Positions 53,995 through 62,643 are shown, counted from the stretch's first letter. The stretch: DNA of 64,000 nt from Lachnospiraceae bacterium (GCA_900769115.1 CAAGFJ010000033.1:4393-68392), one strand, 5' to 3'. Program-made: numbers and translations. Notes: generated from the sequence alone by a model not told the origin.

Positions 53995-54936
53995 ATGGAA
54001 AATGATAATACATATCATATTTTATTCTGCAATATTGCATATATGAAGTATTATGATGGCATTATTGCAGAAGATATACCCCAAAATGGTGGAAGGTATG
54101 TTACTGAAACGAATGATGCATTAGAAAAAGATAATTTTCATGTATGTGAAGACGGATATTGCCGAGGATTTGTTGAAACAAAATACAAAGAGGGGTATTT
54201 AAATGCAGGTGTGAATGATGCAAAGCAAATTCATATTGAACGAATTGATAAAGAATATAAAAAGTTGGATGCAATAGAAAATGTGACTGTAGTGTTTTGT
54301 GCAAAATCAAATAAAATTGGGCATACGATTATTGTTGGATTTTATAAAAATGCAACTGTCCTGAGAAGGAGAGAGCAATACAAAGGAAGACAGTATAATA
54401 TATTTGCAAAAGATACGGATTGTGTTCTTTTGGATGAAAAGGATCGTATAATTAATGTGCCGAGAGCTAGAAGCGATGGTTTTGGCTTTGGACAAGCGAA
54501 TGTATGGTATGCAGATTCAGATATAGCAAGAGATTACATTAGAAATAATATTTTTCCTTTAATTGAAAGAAATCAAATGTTTTTATCAAATTACGAATTG
54601 CAGAATGAGGATAATCTGTATGAAAATGGTAATGGTAAAAAAATACTTGTGAATAAATATGAACGCAATCCTCAAGCGAGAAAGATTTGTATCGAAAAAT
54701 ACGGATCAATTTGTGCCATTTGTGGATTTGATGCATCGAAAATTTATGGAGTGGAATTTAAAGGTAAAATAGAGGTACATCATATTATACCTATTAGCGA
54801 AATGAATGAGAATTATAAAATTAATCCGGAACATGATTTAATTCCGTTATGTCCCAATTGCCATATGGCAATTCATACAAAAATTAATGGAAAAACATTA
54901 TCTTTGGATGAGTTGAAGAGGAGAGTAAAAAAATAA
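53995..54936 (+). CDS. HNH endonuclease, probably restriction type
   Basis: The 313-residue product has a C-terminal HNH domain (about 220-300): CAICGFD, the VHHIIPISE block and LIPLCPNCHMAIH, so metal and zinc ligands are intact. The N-terminal 190 residues (CNIAYMKYYDG, GGRYV, GFGFGQANVWYAD) resemble the module found in front of HNH domains in putative modification-dependent nucleases. It has AAAGG before its ATG and lies after the DUF262 fragment. Activity looks possible; target is unknown. Confidence 0.8.
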   Translation: MENDNTYHILFCNIAYMKYYDGIIAEDIPQNGGRYVTETNDALEKDNFHVCEDGYCRGFVETKYKEGYLNAGVNDAKQIHIERIDKEYKKLDAIENVTVVFCAKSNKIGHTIIVGFYKNATVLRRREQYKGRQYNIFAKDTDCVLLDEKDRIINVPRARSDGFGFGQANVWYADSDIARDYIRNNIFPLIERNQMFLSNYELQNEDNLYENGNGKKILVNKYERNPQARKICIEKYGSICAICGFDASKIYGVEFKGKIEVHHIIPISEMNENYKINPEHDLIPLCPNCHMAIHTKINGKTLSLDELKRRVKK

Positions 54937-54943
54937 AATAGAA

Positions 54944-55042
54944 ATGATGCTTTTAGACGTGCATTATGGCAATACCAGAAAGATTGTAGGTTGCATTGCT
55001 CTAAATAGTGATGTAGAGTTTATTGAGACAACACAGATATAA
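54944..55042 (+). pseudogene. Short remnant possibly from an endonuclease V-like gene
   Basis: A 32-codon frame opens MMLLDVHYGNTRKIVGCIAL. The LDVHY-x7-GxxAL pattern resembles the N-terminus of endonuclease V, whose first catalytic Asp is in DVxY. It ends at TAA 55040-55042 and nothing further matches. Evidence is weak; it may be a chance frame. The remaining gap to 55129 shows nothing else. Confidence 0.3.
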
Positions 55043-55129
55043 GACACAGATTTAACAGAAGCAGTAAAATTTAATTAAGATTTATAATTTTGCAACTAGA
55101 TAACTCATTTAATTATACGGAGAAAACTC

Positions 55130-55504
55130 ATGTTATTTATAGAATACCCAAAATGTTCCACATGTAAGAAAGCTAAGAAATGGTTAGACGATCACGATAT
55201 TACTTATATGGATCGTCATATTGTCGAGGATAATCCAACCTATGATGAATTGAAAGATTGGTACATACGAAGTGGATTACCTCTTAAGAAGTTCTTTAAC
55301 ACAAGTGGAATGTTATATAAAGAACAGAAATTGAAGGATCGTTTGCCTGAGATGAGCGAGGACGAGCAATTGCATTTATTAGCGACGAATGGTATGTTGA
55401 TAAAACGACCAATTGTTGTTAGTGAAGAATATATTTTGGTTGGATTTAAAGAAGATGAATGGGAAAAATTAGAAGGAGGAAACAAACATGGCAGTAAACT
55501 TTAA
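55130..55504 (+). CDS. Spx/ArsC-family thioredoxin-fold protein
   Basis: The 124-residue product has the CxxC motif CSTC at residues 9-12 and the family end GMLIKRPIVV, so it belongs to the arsenate reductase-like Spx/MgsR/YffB group. Spx itself controls disulphide stress through RNA polymerase, but many members are redox enzymes of unknown substrate. The last 17 bp overlap the next gene, so they are translationally coupled. It marks return to core-like sequence after the island. Confidence 0.88.
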   Translation: MLFIEYPKCSTCKKAKKWLDDHDITYMDRHIVEDNPTYDELKDWYIRSGLPLKKFFNTSGMLYKEQKLKDRLPEMSEDEQLHLLATNGMLIKRPIVVSEEYILVGFKEDEWEKLEGGNKHGSKL

Positions 55505-55871
55505 CACAAACAGTGTATTTAATTTGAAACCAATTGATGTTTCAGCGGTTAGAGATGAGGTGAACGGGCTTTTGATTGATGGAGAACAGGTGGAATTTGC
55601 ATTCCAGACAGTAAGAGATCAGTTGTTGTTTACCAATAAGAGAATTATTTCTATTGATGTACAGGGGATTACAGGAAAACGGAAATCGTTTGCAACAATG
55701 CCATATTCTAAGATCCAATATTTCTCTATTCAAACACCGGGATTCATGGAGCTGATTCCGGATTCGGAGTTATATGTAATGTTTTCCAATGGATTTACAG
55801 CGAATTTTGAATTTAAGGGTGCTGTAGATATTGGTAAGATTGGAAGAATGTTATCAGAGTATGTACTGTAG
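55488..55871 (+). CDS. Bacterial PH domain protein
   Basis: The 127-residue product is a single PH-like beta domain (about 30-125): VEFAFQTVRDQLLFTNKRII, SIDVQGITGKRKSF and YSKIQYFSIQTPGFME match the bPH_1/YvbH-type fold. Such proteins are cytosolic, often annotated only as PH-domain proteins. AGGAGG at 55474-55479 lies inside the spx-like gene. Confidence 0.8.
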   Translation: MAVNFNTNSVFNLKPIDVSAVRDEVNGLLIDGEQVEFAFQTVRDQLLFTNKRIISIDVQGITGKRKSFATMPYSKIQYFSIQTPGFMELIPDSELYVMFSNGFTANFEFKGAVDIGKIGRMLSEYVL

Positions 55872-55972
55872 AAGAAAAGATTTTTTTAGCCAATTGTCGT
55901 GTATGCATAAGTGTGTCAGCCCTTTTGTGATTAGGTATGCGATAAAAGAATGAGTAAAGGATGACAGATGTT

Positions 55973-57058
55973 ATGGAATTAGATAAGATCATAGCATTAA
56001 GAAAACAATTACATCAGATACCGGAAGCATCCATGCAGGAAGTGCAGACGAAGAAGATGTTAAAGCGGTTCTTACAAGAGAATACAGATTGGACGATTGT
56101 AGATCGGGGAAGTTGGTTCTATACAGTAAGACAGGCAGATGGTGAGCCAACACAATCTCCGATTGCGTTTCGGGCAGATATGGATGCGGTCTGTGGTGCA
56201 GATGGAAAGCCGGGGCATTATTGCGGGCATGACGGACACAGCAGTATTTTGTGTGGAGTAGCCTTGTATCTTACGGAACAGAATATGTCTTTAACAAGAG
56301 AGGTGTATCTGATCTTTCAACCAGCAGAGGAGACAGGACAGGGTGCAAAGCTATGCCAGGAATTGATAAGGGAGAAGAATATTGCAGAGATTTACGGTTT
56401 GCATAACATTCCGGGATATCCATTGCATCAGATTCTGGTACGCAGACAGACATTTGCCTGTGCATCGACCGGATTAGCAATCCGTATGAAAGGAGTTGCA
56501 AGTCATGCTGCTTATCCAGAGGCGGGACGGAATCCGGCCGTTCCGTTTGCCAATCTTTTGTCAGCATTAGAACAACTTACAGAGGATATATGCAAACAGA
56601 ATGAATTTGTATTGATGACAGTGATTGGAATGGATGTCGGAAGTGCTAATTATGGAATATCTGCATCAGAAGGCGAATTGCGGCTTACAGTGCGTGCAGA
56701 GAGACAACAAGTCTTTGATTCCTATTTGAAGAGTATTCGGAGCCTTATTGAACAATATGCACAAGCGGGTGGATTTTCATATACGATAGAAGAGATAGAA
56801 CGGTTTCCGGCAACAGAGAATTCGCAAAGTGGTGTAGATCGGATTGGCGAAGCTGCTAAGAAATTAAACCGGAAGGTAACCTGGTTAGAACAGCCTATGC
56901 GGTGGTCAGAAGATTTTGGATATTATTTGCAGGAGACAAGTGGTGCATTTTTCGGTATTGGGGATGGGGAAGATCATGCTCAATTACATACAGCAGAATA
57001 TGAATTTCCAGATGCCATTATTGAGACAGGGATTCAGATGTTTTTAGCGCTTATTTAG
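55973..57058 (+). CDS. M20-family amidohydrolase
   Basis: These zinc enzymes remove acyl groups from amino acids or related amides. The product (361 residues from ATG 55973) has LRKQLHQIPEASMQE, FRADMDAVCG, HYCGHDGHSSIL, QPAEETGQGA and an intervening dimerisation domain (about 165-270) with ASHAAYPEAGRNPA. This matches the amidohydrolase/aminoacylase subgroup. The ATG 55961 upstream overlaps AAAGG, so 55973 is preferred. Substrate cannot be assigned. Confidence 0.9.
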   Translation: MELDKIIALRKQLHQIPEASMQEVQTKKMLKRFLQENTDWTIVDRGSWFYTVRQADGEPTQSPIAFRADMDAVCGADGKPGHYCGHDGHSSILCGVALYLTEQNMSLTREVYLIFQPAEETGQGAKLCQELIREKNIAEIYGLHNIPGYPLHQILVRRQTFACASTGLAIRMKGVASHAAYPEAGRNPAVPFANLLSALEQLTEDICKQNEFVLMTVIGMDVGSANYGISASEGELRLTVRAERQQVFDSYLKSIRSLIEQYAQAGGFSYTIEEIERFPATENSQSGVDRIGEAAKKLNRKVTWLEQPMRWSEDFGYYLQETSGAFFGIGDGEDHAQLHTAEYEFPDAIIETGIQMFLALI

Positions 57059-57116
57059 TTTGCACACAAGATATTTTTGGAATATGTAAAAGAATAATAC
57101 AGATAAGGACGAAAGA

Positions 57117-57806
57117 ATGTTAGGTAACAGACAAGGAAAAGCACGAAATGAATATATAGAGGATTATGCACTGTTTGATCTGGAGACGACAGGTATTTCT
57201 CCATATAAGGATGAGGTTATTGAGATATCAGCGGTAAAGGTTCGCAAGGGAAAGATCGTGGAGGAGTTCAGTGAATTGGTGAATCCGAAGAAGGCAATTC
57301 CATATGCGGCAAGCAGGGTGAATCATATAACAGATGATATGGTTTGCAATGCTCCGTATTTTGATGAGGTATTGGAAGAGTTTCTACAGTTTATCGGAGA
57401 AGATGTGCTAGTTGGTCACAACATCCAGGGATTTGACATGAAGTTCATTTACAGAGATTGTGAGCGGTATTATCATCAGACCATTACCAATGATTATGTG
57501 GATACGTTAGTGCTTGCCAAACGATGTTTCCCGGACTGGAAGCACAGAAGACTGGAAGATCTGGCTGATTATTATGGAATCTCGACACAGGGAGCGCATC
57601 GTGCATTGAATGACTGCCGGATGAATCAGCAGGTGTTTGAGCATCTCGGCAAGGAATTGGCTGGCAGCAAGAGTCAGAATGGGAATACGGTCAATATCAG
57701 AAGTTGTCCGATATGCAGCCAGCCGTTGATTAAGAGGAATGGACGTTACGGAGCGTTCTGGGGTTGTACGGGATTTCCGAATTGCAGATACACGGAGAAT
57801 GCATGA
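57117..57806 (+). CDS. DnaQ-family 3'-5' exonuclease with C-terminal topoisomerase-type zinc ribbon
   Basis: The exonuclease domain (about 15-180) has ExoI FDLETTGIS, ExoII VGHNIQGFDMKF and ExoIII HRALNDCRMN, so catalytic residues are intact; it resembles the PolC epsilon-like domain. The C-terminus (about 195-229) is a zinc ribbon, CPICSQPLIKRNGRYG, GCTGFPNCRY, of the kind ending topoisomerase I. The combination suggests a nuclease that holds ssDNA. It lies upstream of the PadR operator region. Confidence 0.88.
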   Translation: MLGNRQGKARNEYIEDYALFDLETTGISPYKDEVIEISAVKVRKGKIVEEFSELVNPKKAIPYAASRVNHITDDMVCNAPYFDEVLEEFLQFIGEDVLVGHNIQGFDMKFIYRDCERYYHQTITNDYVDTLVLAKRCFPDWKHRRLEDLADYYGISTQGAHRALNDCRMNQQVFEHLGKELAGSKSQNGNTVNIRSCPICSQPLIKRNGRYGAFWGCTGFPNCRYTENA

Positions 57807-57847
57807 GGATTCCTAATTCGTAAAAGAGTTTTGATTATCTGCCACAA

Positions 57848-57910
57848 CTACTTGACATTACAAAGTAGCTGTGGTATTTTTGTATTACGCTACTTGGTAT
57901 TACAAAGTAG
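57848..57910. promoter_or_regulatory. Two 21-bp operator repeats spanning the padR promoter
   Basis: The 21-bp sites at 57848-57868 and 57890-57910 share CTACTTG-2N-ATTACAAAGTAG and are palindromic at the ends (CTACTT/AAGTAG). Their offset is 42 bp, four helical turns. TTGACA (57852-57857) lies inside the first site, with TATTTT at 57875-57880 after 17 nt, between the sites. This layout fits autoregulation by the PadR protein encoded next. Confidence 0.75.
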
Positions 57911-57932
57911 AATGAAAAAAGGCGGTGATAGA

Positions 57933-58250
57933 GTGGATGATTCGCAGTTGATGAAGGGAATATTAGAAGGTTGTGTGCTTTCCGTCATTGCGCAGGGCGA
58001 GACATATGGCTATGAGATTCTACAGAAGTTTGCGGATGTCGGATTTGATAATTTGCAGGAGGGCACATTGTATCCGGTATTGACCCGATTAGAGAAGAAG
58101 GGCTACATTTCCTGCCGTAAGGCAAAGTCCCCACTAGGGCCGATTCGGAAGTATTATTCGGTTACAGGGAGTGGGGATGAGTTTTTGTCACAATTTAAGG
58201 TGACGTATCGACGGGTTACAGATTGTGCGAATACAATGTTAGACATATAG
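57933..58250 (+). CDS. PadR-family transcriptional regulator
   Basis: The 105-residue product is a standard short PadR winged helix: LMKGILEGCVLSVIAQGETY, GYEILQKF, EGTLYPVLTRLEKKGYI and PLGPIRKYYSVT. GTG 57933 is chosen because GGCGGTGA is just upstream and the length matches the family; an ATG at 57912 is alternative. Frames further back cross the operator region. It is likely to repress itself and the membrane protein that starts 16 nt after its stop. Confidence 0.92.
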   Translation: MDDSQLMKGILEGCVLSVIAQGETYGYEILQKFADVGFDNLQEGTLYPVLTRLEKKGYISCRKAKSPLGPIRKYYSVTGSGDEFLSQFKVTYRRVTDCANTMLDI

Positions 58251-58266
58251 AAGGAGTGAGGGAACG

Positions 58267-59352
58267 ATGAAGCAGGGATATATTTTATTAGAGGATAAGT
58301 TAAAGGGAGAATATAGAGAAGCATTTAGCCAGGTAGAATATTATGGCAGTACAAAATGGGTTGATGCTGATGTAAGTGCAGAGATGTTGATGGAGCTGCT
58401 AGACCAGATGTTGGAAGTACAGAATGCAGGACGTCCGGTTACGGATATTGTAGGAAAGGATATTCAGGAATTCTGTCGCAATTTTTATAGTGAATATAAG
58501 CTGACGGATCGCTTTGAATCATTTTGTAAGATGTTATATCGGTTTGCATGGATTCTGTTTGTGCTAGCGCTTCTTGGATTCTTTTTTTCGGAAGATGGAG
58601 ATGAGGCTGCGTTTCAAAGTGATATTGCACCGATTATAACAGGTGGTATCTGTGGAGCGGTGGTTGCACCAATCCTGTTCTGGCTGATATTGAAGATTCT
58701 GGAGTGTTTCATGAAAGTAAATGATTCCGTACGCAATGCAGTATCGTGTATTGTTTTAATTGTTACTTTTGTTTTTGCAATCGCATTATCAAGCCATTAT
58801 GATATCTATATTCCGGGTGCTGCGGCGCTTGTGATTAGTGTATTGTATATTATTGGATATCTTGCTGTCCGTGCAATCGTCAATTATAGAAGATACGGTT
58901 GTATTCGTGCACCCAAGCAGGAAGAGATTGGTTTCTGGGATACTTTGAACGGTGAATTGGACGAAGAGATGATATTTGAATGGCAGAAACAATTTAACAA
59001 GAAGAATGAACGACTTCAGAAGAAAGGAAAACCACTTATGACAGAAGAGATGTTTCTTGCAAAGCTGGATAAGCAATATGATCCAAAGCGTGGCCCACTG
59101 GTCAATGCATTAACCTTCTGGGGAACGACTCTAATTGCAATCGTATTACTTTCTATCTTTGGGGAATATGAATCGTGGCTAGATTATGCAATATTTCTGG
59201 CTATTGTCCTTGGAGTAGAGATAGGTGTGTATTATGGATTGTATAAGGCTACACGGGCAGGCATTGCAAGATATGCCAGTATGAAGCAACAGATGGCAGA
59301 ACAGGGCATGACTATGATGGAGTTAGCCGAATATTTAGCTAAAGAAAAATAA
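58267..59352 (+). CDS. PadR-linked membrane protein with DUF1048-like N-terminus
   Basis: The 361-residue product has an N-terminal helical region (about 1-80, KQGYILLEDKLKGEYREAF) similar to DUF1048 proteins that accompany PadR regulators. Two hydrophobic segments follow at about 92-145, then two near 155-205, a long cytoplasmic charged stretch (about 215-275) and two segments near 277-325. Function unknown; PadR partners are often stress- or antibiotic-responsive membrane proteins. Confidence 0.7.
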   Translation: MKQGYILLEDKLKGEYREAFSQVEYYGSTKWVDADVSAEMLMELLDQMLEVQNAGRPVTDIVGKDIQEFCRNFYSEYKLTDRFESFCKMLYRFAWILFVLALLGFFFSEDGDEAAFQSDIAPIITGGICGAVVAPILFWLILKILECFMKVNDSVRNAVSCIVLIVTFVFAIALSSHYDIYIPGAAALVISVLYIIGYLAVRAIVNYRRYGCIRAPKQEEIGFWDTLNGELDEEMIFEWQKQFNKKNERLQKKGKPLMTEEMFLAKLDKQYDPKRGPLVNALTFWGTTLIAIVLLSIFGEYESWLDYAIFLAIVLGVEIGVYYGLYKATRAGIARYASMKQQMAEQGMTMMELAEYLAKEK

Positions 59353-59388
59353 CAGAAAAAGAAGTAGAATAAGAGATGTATTTTTCGC

Positions 59389-59416
59389 TTGCATTTTTCT
59401 AGGATTCATGTATTAT
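59389..59416 (+). promoter_or_regulatory. Promoter of the ZTP riboswitch transcript
   Basis: TTGCAT (59389-59394), 16-nt spacer, TATTAT (59411-59416), about 8 bp before the riboswitch. Confidence 0.65.
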
Positions 59417-59422
59417 AGAGTT

Positions 59423-59527
59423 ATCCGGTTGTGCGACTGACGGAAACTGGGAGTACCCAGGGGGAACACAACGCGAAGAATTGCCGACCGTCTGGGCACC
59501 GTTTTGGGGTACCAGGCGGTTATTTTT
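59423..59527 (+). ncRNA. ZTP (pfl) riboswitch with expression-platform terminator
   Basis: P1 GTTGTG (59428-59433) pairs with CACAAC (59467-59472), enclosing GCGACTGACGG and the hairpin CTGGG/CCCAG (59447-59451 and 59456-59460) followed by GGGGAA. The hallmark 3' element GCCGACCGTCTGGGCACC is at 59483-59500. The terminator stem ACCGTCTGG (59487-59495) with CCAGGCGGT (59512-59520) plus T-rich TATTTTTA overlaps that element, so ZMP/ZTP binding would prevent termination. The family senses ZMP/ZTP, which builds up when 10-formyl-THF is scarce, and the genes below use that pathway. Confidence 0.92.
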
Positions 59528-59591
59528 ATGGTTTATTTCCAAGGGATAGTGTCTCATGGAAGAGGATTTGATCTAGCATAAGGAGGTAGTT

Positions 59592-60305
59592 ATGAAACAG
59601 CAGTCATTAGCAGCAGAATTAAGTGCAACATCCTATCCGGGAAGAGGAATTGTAATCGGTAAGACACCGGACGGAACACATGCAGTAATTGCATATTTTA
59701 TCATGGGTAGAAGCGAGAACAGCCGTAACCGTATCTTTGTGGAGGATGGAGAAGGAATCCGCACACAGGCATTTGATCCTTCTAAGTTAGAAGATCCAAG
59801 CCTGATCATCTATGCACCGGTTCGTGTACTTGGCAATAAGACAATTGTAACGAATGGTGACCAGACCGATACGATCTATGATCTGATGGATAAGCAGTAT
59901 ACCTTTGAGCAGGCACTTCGTACCAGAGAGTTTGAGCCAGACGCACCAAACTACACACCTAGAATTTCAGGTATTCTTCATTTTGATAAGGGTGCATTTA
60001 ATTATGCAATGTCAATCTTGAAGAGTAATAACGGTAATCCGGATGCATGTAACCGTTACACATTTGCATATGAGAATCCGGTCAATGGAGAAGGACATTT
60101 CATTCATACTTATATGGGTGACGGCAATCCATTACCAAGCTTCGAGGGAGAGCCAACTTTGATTGATATTCCAAATGATATGAATGAATTTGCAGATCTT
60201 GTATGGAATAATCTGAATGAAGACAACAAAGTATCCCTGTTTATCCGTTATATCAATATTGCAGACGGAACCGGTGAGACAAAGATCATTAACAAGAACA
60301 AATAA
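59592..60305 (+). CDS. IMP cyclohydrolase, PurO-type
   Basis: The 237-residue product opens SATSYPGRGIVIGKTPDGTH and matches the stand-alone IMP cyclohydrolase family related to archaeal PurO, with no similarity to the MGS-like cyclohydrolase half of bifunctional PurH. It closes the purine ring of FAICAR to IMP. The ZTP riboswitch 65 bp upstream and the neighbouring transformylase support the role. AAGGAGG at 59580-59586 precedes the ATG. Confidence 0.9.
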   Translation: MKQQSLAAELSATSYPGRGIVIGKTPDGTHAVIAYFIMGRSENSRNRIFVEDGEGIRTQAFDPSKLEDPSLIIYAPVRVLGNKTIVTNGDQTDTIYDLMDKQYTFEQALRTREFEPDAPNYTPRISGILHFDKGAFNYAMSILKSNNGNPDACNRYTFAYENPVNGEGHFIHTYMGDGNPLPSFEGEPTLIDIPNDMNEFADLVWNNLNEDNKVSLFIRYINIADGTGETKIINKNK

Positions 60306-60432
60306 TATACATGAACTAACGATATGTCAGAAATATAGAAACGTTAGAATTGTGAATTAGCAAGATGTCAACTATTATAATAATATATATTATCTATATA
60401 TTTTGACGCATATTTTAAGGAGGAATATAACT

Positions 60433-61611
60433 ATGAACGAGATCCAGTTAAAATACGGCTGTAACCCAAACCAGAAGCCATCCAGAGTATTTATGAAGAA
60501 CGGAGCAGACTTACCGATCAAGATTCTTTGTGGTAAGCCGGGCTATATCAACTTATTAGATGCATTTAACGGCTGGCAGTTAGTGAAGGAATTGAAGAAG
60601 GCAACCGGTCTTCCTGCTGCAACATCATTTAAGCATGTATCTCCAGCAGGTGCGGCAGTTGGACTTCCGCTTACTGAGGTAGAGAGAAAGATCTACTGGG
60701 TAGATGATATGGGAGAGTTATCTCCACTTGCAAATGCGTATGCCAGAGCAAGAGGTGCAGACAGAATGTCATCCTTTGGTGATTTCATTTCGTTATCTGA
60801 CGTGTGTGATGTGTCCACAGCAAAGTTAATTAAGCGTGAAGTATCTGATGGTGTGATCGCACCGGGATATGAGCCGGAAGCATTAGAGCTTTTGAAGGCA
60901 AAGAAGAAGGGTAATTACTGTGTTATCGAGATTGATCCGGAATATGTTCCGGCTCCAATTGAGCAGAAGGATGTATTTGGTGTAACTTTTGAGCAGGGTA
61001 GAAATGAGCTTGTGATCAATGATGAATTATTCGCTAATGTAGTAACCGAGAACAAAGAGATTCCGGAGCAGGCTAAGATTGATCTTGCCATTGCTATGAT
61101 CACCTTGAAATATACACAGTCTAATTCCGTATGTTATACGAAGGGTGGACAGGCAATCGGTATCGGTGCAGGTCAGCAGTCAAGAATTCATTGTACAAGA
61201 CTTGCTGGACAGAAGGCAGATAACTGGTTCCTGCGTCAGAATCCAAAGGTGTTAAATCTTCCATTTAAGGATGGTATCGGACGTGCAGATCGTGATAATA
61301 CGATTGATGTATATATGAGCGATGATTATATGGATGTATTAGCCGATGGCACTTGGGAGAACTTTTTCACCGAGAAACCGGAGGTATTTACAAGAGAAGA
61401 GAAGCGTGCATGGCTTGACCAGATGACGGATGTAGCACTTGGCTCTGATGCATTCTTCCCATTTGGTGATAACATTGAGCGTGCTCACAAGAGTGGCGTG
61501 AAGTACATTGCACAGCCGGGTGGTTCCATCCGCGATGACAATGTAATTGATACTTGTAACAAATATGGAATGGCAATGTGCTTTACCGGCATTCGTTTGT
61601 TCCATCACTAA
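60433..61611 (+). CDS. AICAR transformylase (stand-alone)
   Basis: The enzyme formylates AICAR (ZMP) with 10-formyltetrahydrofolate. The product (392 residues from ATG 60433) corresponds to the transformylase domain of PurH: LKYGCNPNQKPSR, TSFKHVSPAGAAVG (catalytic Lys-His) and QSNSVCYTKGGQAIGIGAGQ. The IMP cyclohydrolase domain is missing and supplied by the upstream gene. AAGGAGG (60416-60422) precedes the ATG; the frame extension to TTG 60403 is not needed. The 127-bp gap holds only AT-rich sequence and a 6-bp inverted repeat. Confidence 0.93.
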   Translation: MNEIQLKYGCNPNQKPSRVFMKNGADLPIKILCGKPGYINLLDAFNGWQLVKELKKATGLPAATSFKHVSPAGAAVGLPLTEVERKIYWVDDMGELSPLANAYARARGADRMSSFGDFISLSDVCDVSTAKLIKREVSDGVIAPGYEPEALELLKAKKKGNYCVIEIDPEYVPAPIEQKDVFGVTFEQGRNELVINDELFANVVTENKEIPEQAKIDLAIAMITLKYTQSNSVCYTKGGQAIGIGAGQQSRIHCTRLAGQKADNWFLRQNPKVLNLPFKDGIGRADRDNTIDVYMSDDYMDVLADGTWENFFTEKPEVFTREEKRAWLDQMTDVALGSDAFFPFGDNIERAHKSGVKYIAQPGGSIRDDNVIDTCNKYGMAMCFTGIRLFHH

Positions 61612-61617
61612 GATTGT

Positions 61618-62238
61618 ATGAACAAGAAGATACGTAATGTTTGTCTGATTGTAATCGCACTGCTGGTATTCTTTGTTGTGATTCCACTTTTTAACCGTGG
61701 TCAAAATGAAGACTCCGAGGCAGTCATTTATCCGCTCTACGATACGAAGTATGCGGATACGATCGAAGACACGAACCATATTGCATTGTTTGATGAAAAG
61801 CTGGAGTTTCCGATGCCGATGAAAGATCTGCCGGATGCATTTCATATAGCGAAGCGTTATTATGATGATATGACCGATGGCATTGAAGCGGGTGATTCTT
61901 TCCAATGTGAATTACTGAATGCATCGGATGAGCCGGTTGCTTATATCAAGGTGACGAATCAGAAGAAGAACACGGTAACATCGCCGGATGACATGATGAT
62001 CACATATATGGTCGCTTCGTCATTTAAGGCGGATGATCAGCAATATGCCGTTCCGTTTGTGATTCAGAAAGGCATCGGTGTCGGATCTTCCGCGGCGGAA
62101 GTAAATGCAGTATTTCCGGATGCAGATATACCGGATACGGATGATTACAGTGTCGTTAATGTGACCTCAGGTATAATGAAGATTACATTGGAATTCGTAG
62201 ATCAGACAGTTTACAAGATGGCAGTAAGTAGTTATTGA
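61618..62238 (+). CDS. Membrane-anchored or secreted protein of unknown function
   Basis: The 206-residue product has a basic start and one hydrophobic segment (about 7-25, VCLIVIALLVFFVVIPLF), then a soluble extracytoplasmic part rich in Asp and Glu. There is no lipobox cysteine and no known domain that I can see. The residue pattern FPMPMKDLPDAF and GIGVGSSAAEVNAVFPDA suggests a beta-rich substrate-binding or lid domain. It starts 7 nt after the transformylase stop. Confidence 0.65.
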   Translation: MNKKIRNVCLIVIALLVFFVVIPLFNRGQNEDSEAVIYPLYDTKYADTIEDTNHIALFDEKLEFPMPMKDLPDAFHIAKRYYDDMTDGIEAGDSFQCELLNASDEPVAYIKVTNQKKNTVTSPDDMMITYMVASSFKADDQQYAVPFVIQKGIGVGSSAAEVNAVFPDADIPDTDDYSVVNVTSGIMKITLEFVDQTVYKMAVSSY

Positions 62239-62263
62239 CAAATATTCTATTCTTGATTATACT
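62235..62263 (+). promoter_or_regulatory. Promoter of the tyrS T-box leader
   Basis: TTGACA (62235-62240, overlapping the previous stop codon), 17-nt spacer, TATACT (62258-62263). Confidence 0.85.
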
Positions 62264-62269
62264 GTACCT

Positions 62270-62560
62270 GTTCGCGGCGTTGATAAGAACAAGTAGTAAG
62301 AAGCAAACCCATACAGAGAGTTGCCGGTTGGTGAGAGGCACATGGAAGACTTATTATGAATACCTCTTTGAGCCTCATACCGAATGGAGTATTCCTAGTA
62401 GGCTATGACGATTGATGTACGTTATAACATCGGGTATTTCCTGTAAGCAGTTACAGATGATACCTGCTAAGGCAGCAGATGCGAGTCTGTTGTGAATTTA
62501 GGTGGTAACACGGGTATATATGCTCGTCCTATACGAAGAATCGGTAGGACGGGCTTTTTG
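62270..62560 (+). ncRNA. T-box leader of tyrS
   Basis: The leader contains the T-box core AGGTGGTAACACGGG around 62500-62514, whose TGGT (62503-62506) would pair with the ACCA end of uncharged tRNA. A strong terminator follows: GCTCGTCCTA (62522-62531) with TAGGACGGGC (62545-62554) and five T. Stem I lies upstream. TAC at 62361-62363 (in GAATACCTC) is a plausible tyrosine specifier, which fits the downstream gene. Low Tyr-tRNA charging would antiterminate. Confidence 0.92.
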
Positions 62561-62643
62561 TATTATAGGAAAGTTCGTCCTGGAAAGCAGGAACGCTCCG
62601 CTAAGGATGCGTACCTTGCGGATAAGAAAGAGAGGATGAAAAG

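Noticed and set aside
42398..55129. Integrative element with tRNA-Glu as attachment site
   Set aside because: No second copy of the tRNA 3' end is visible near 55 kb, and the only recombinase lies inside the hsd genes, so an attL/attR pair cannot be claimed.
61339..61905. Minus-strand frame of 188 codons
   Set aside because: It spans the end of the transformylase and the following gene in antisense, with no motif or start.
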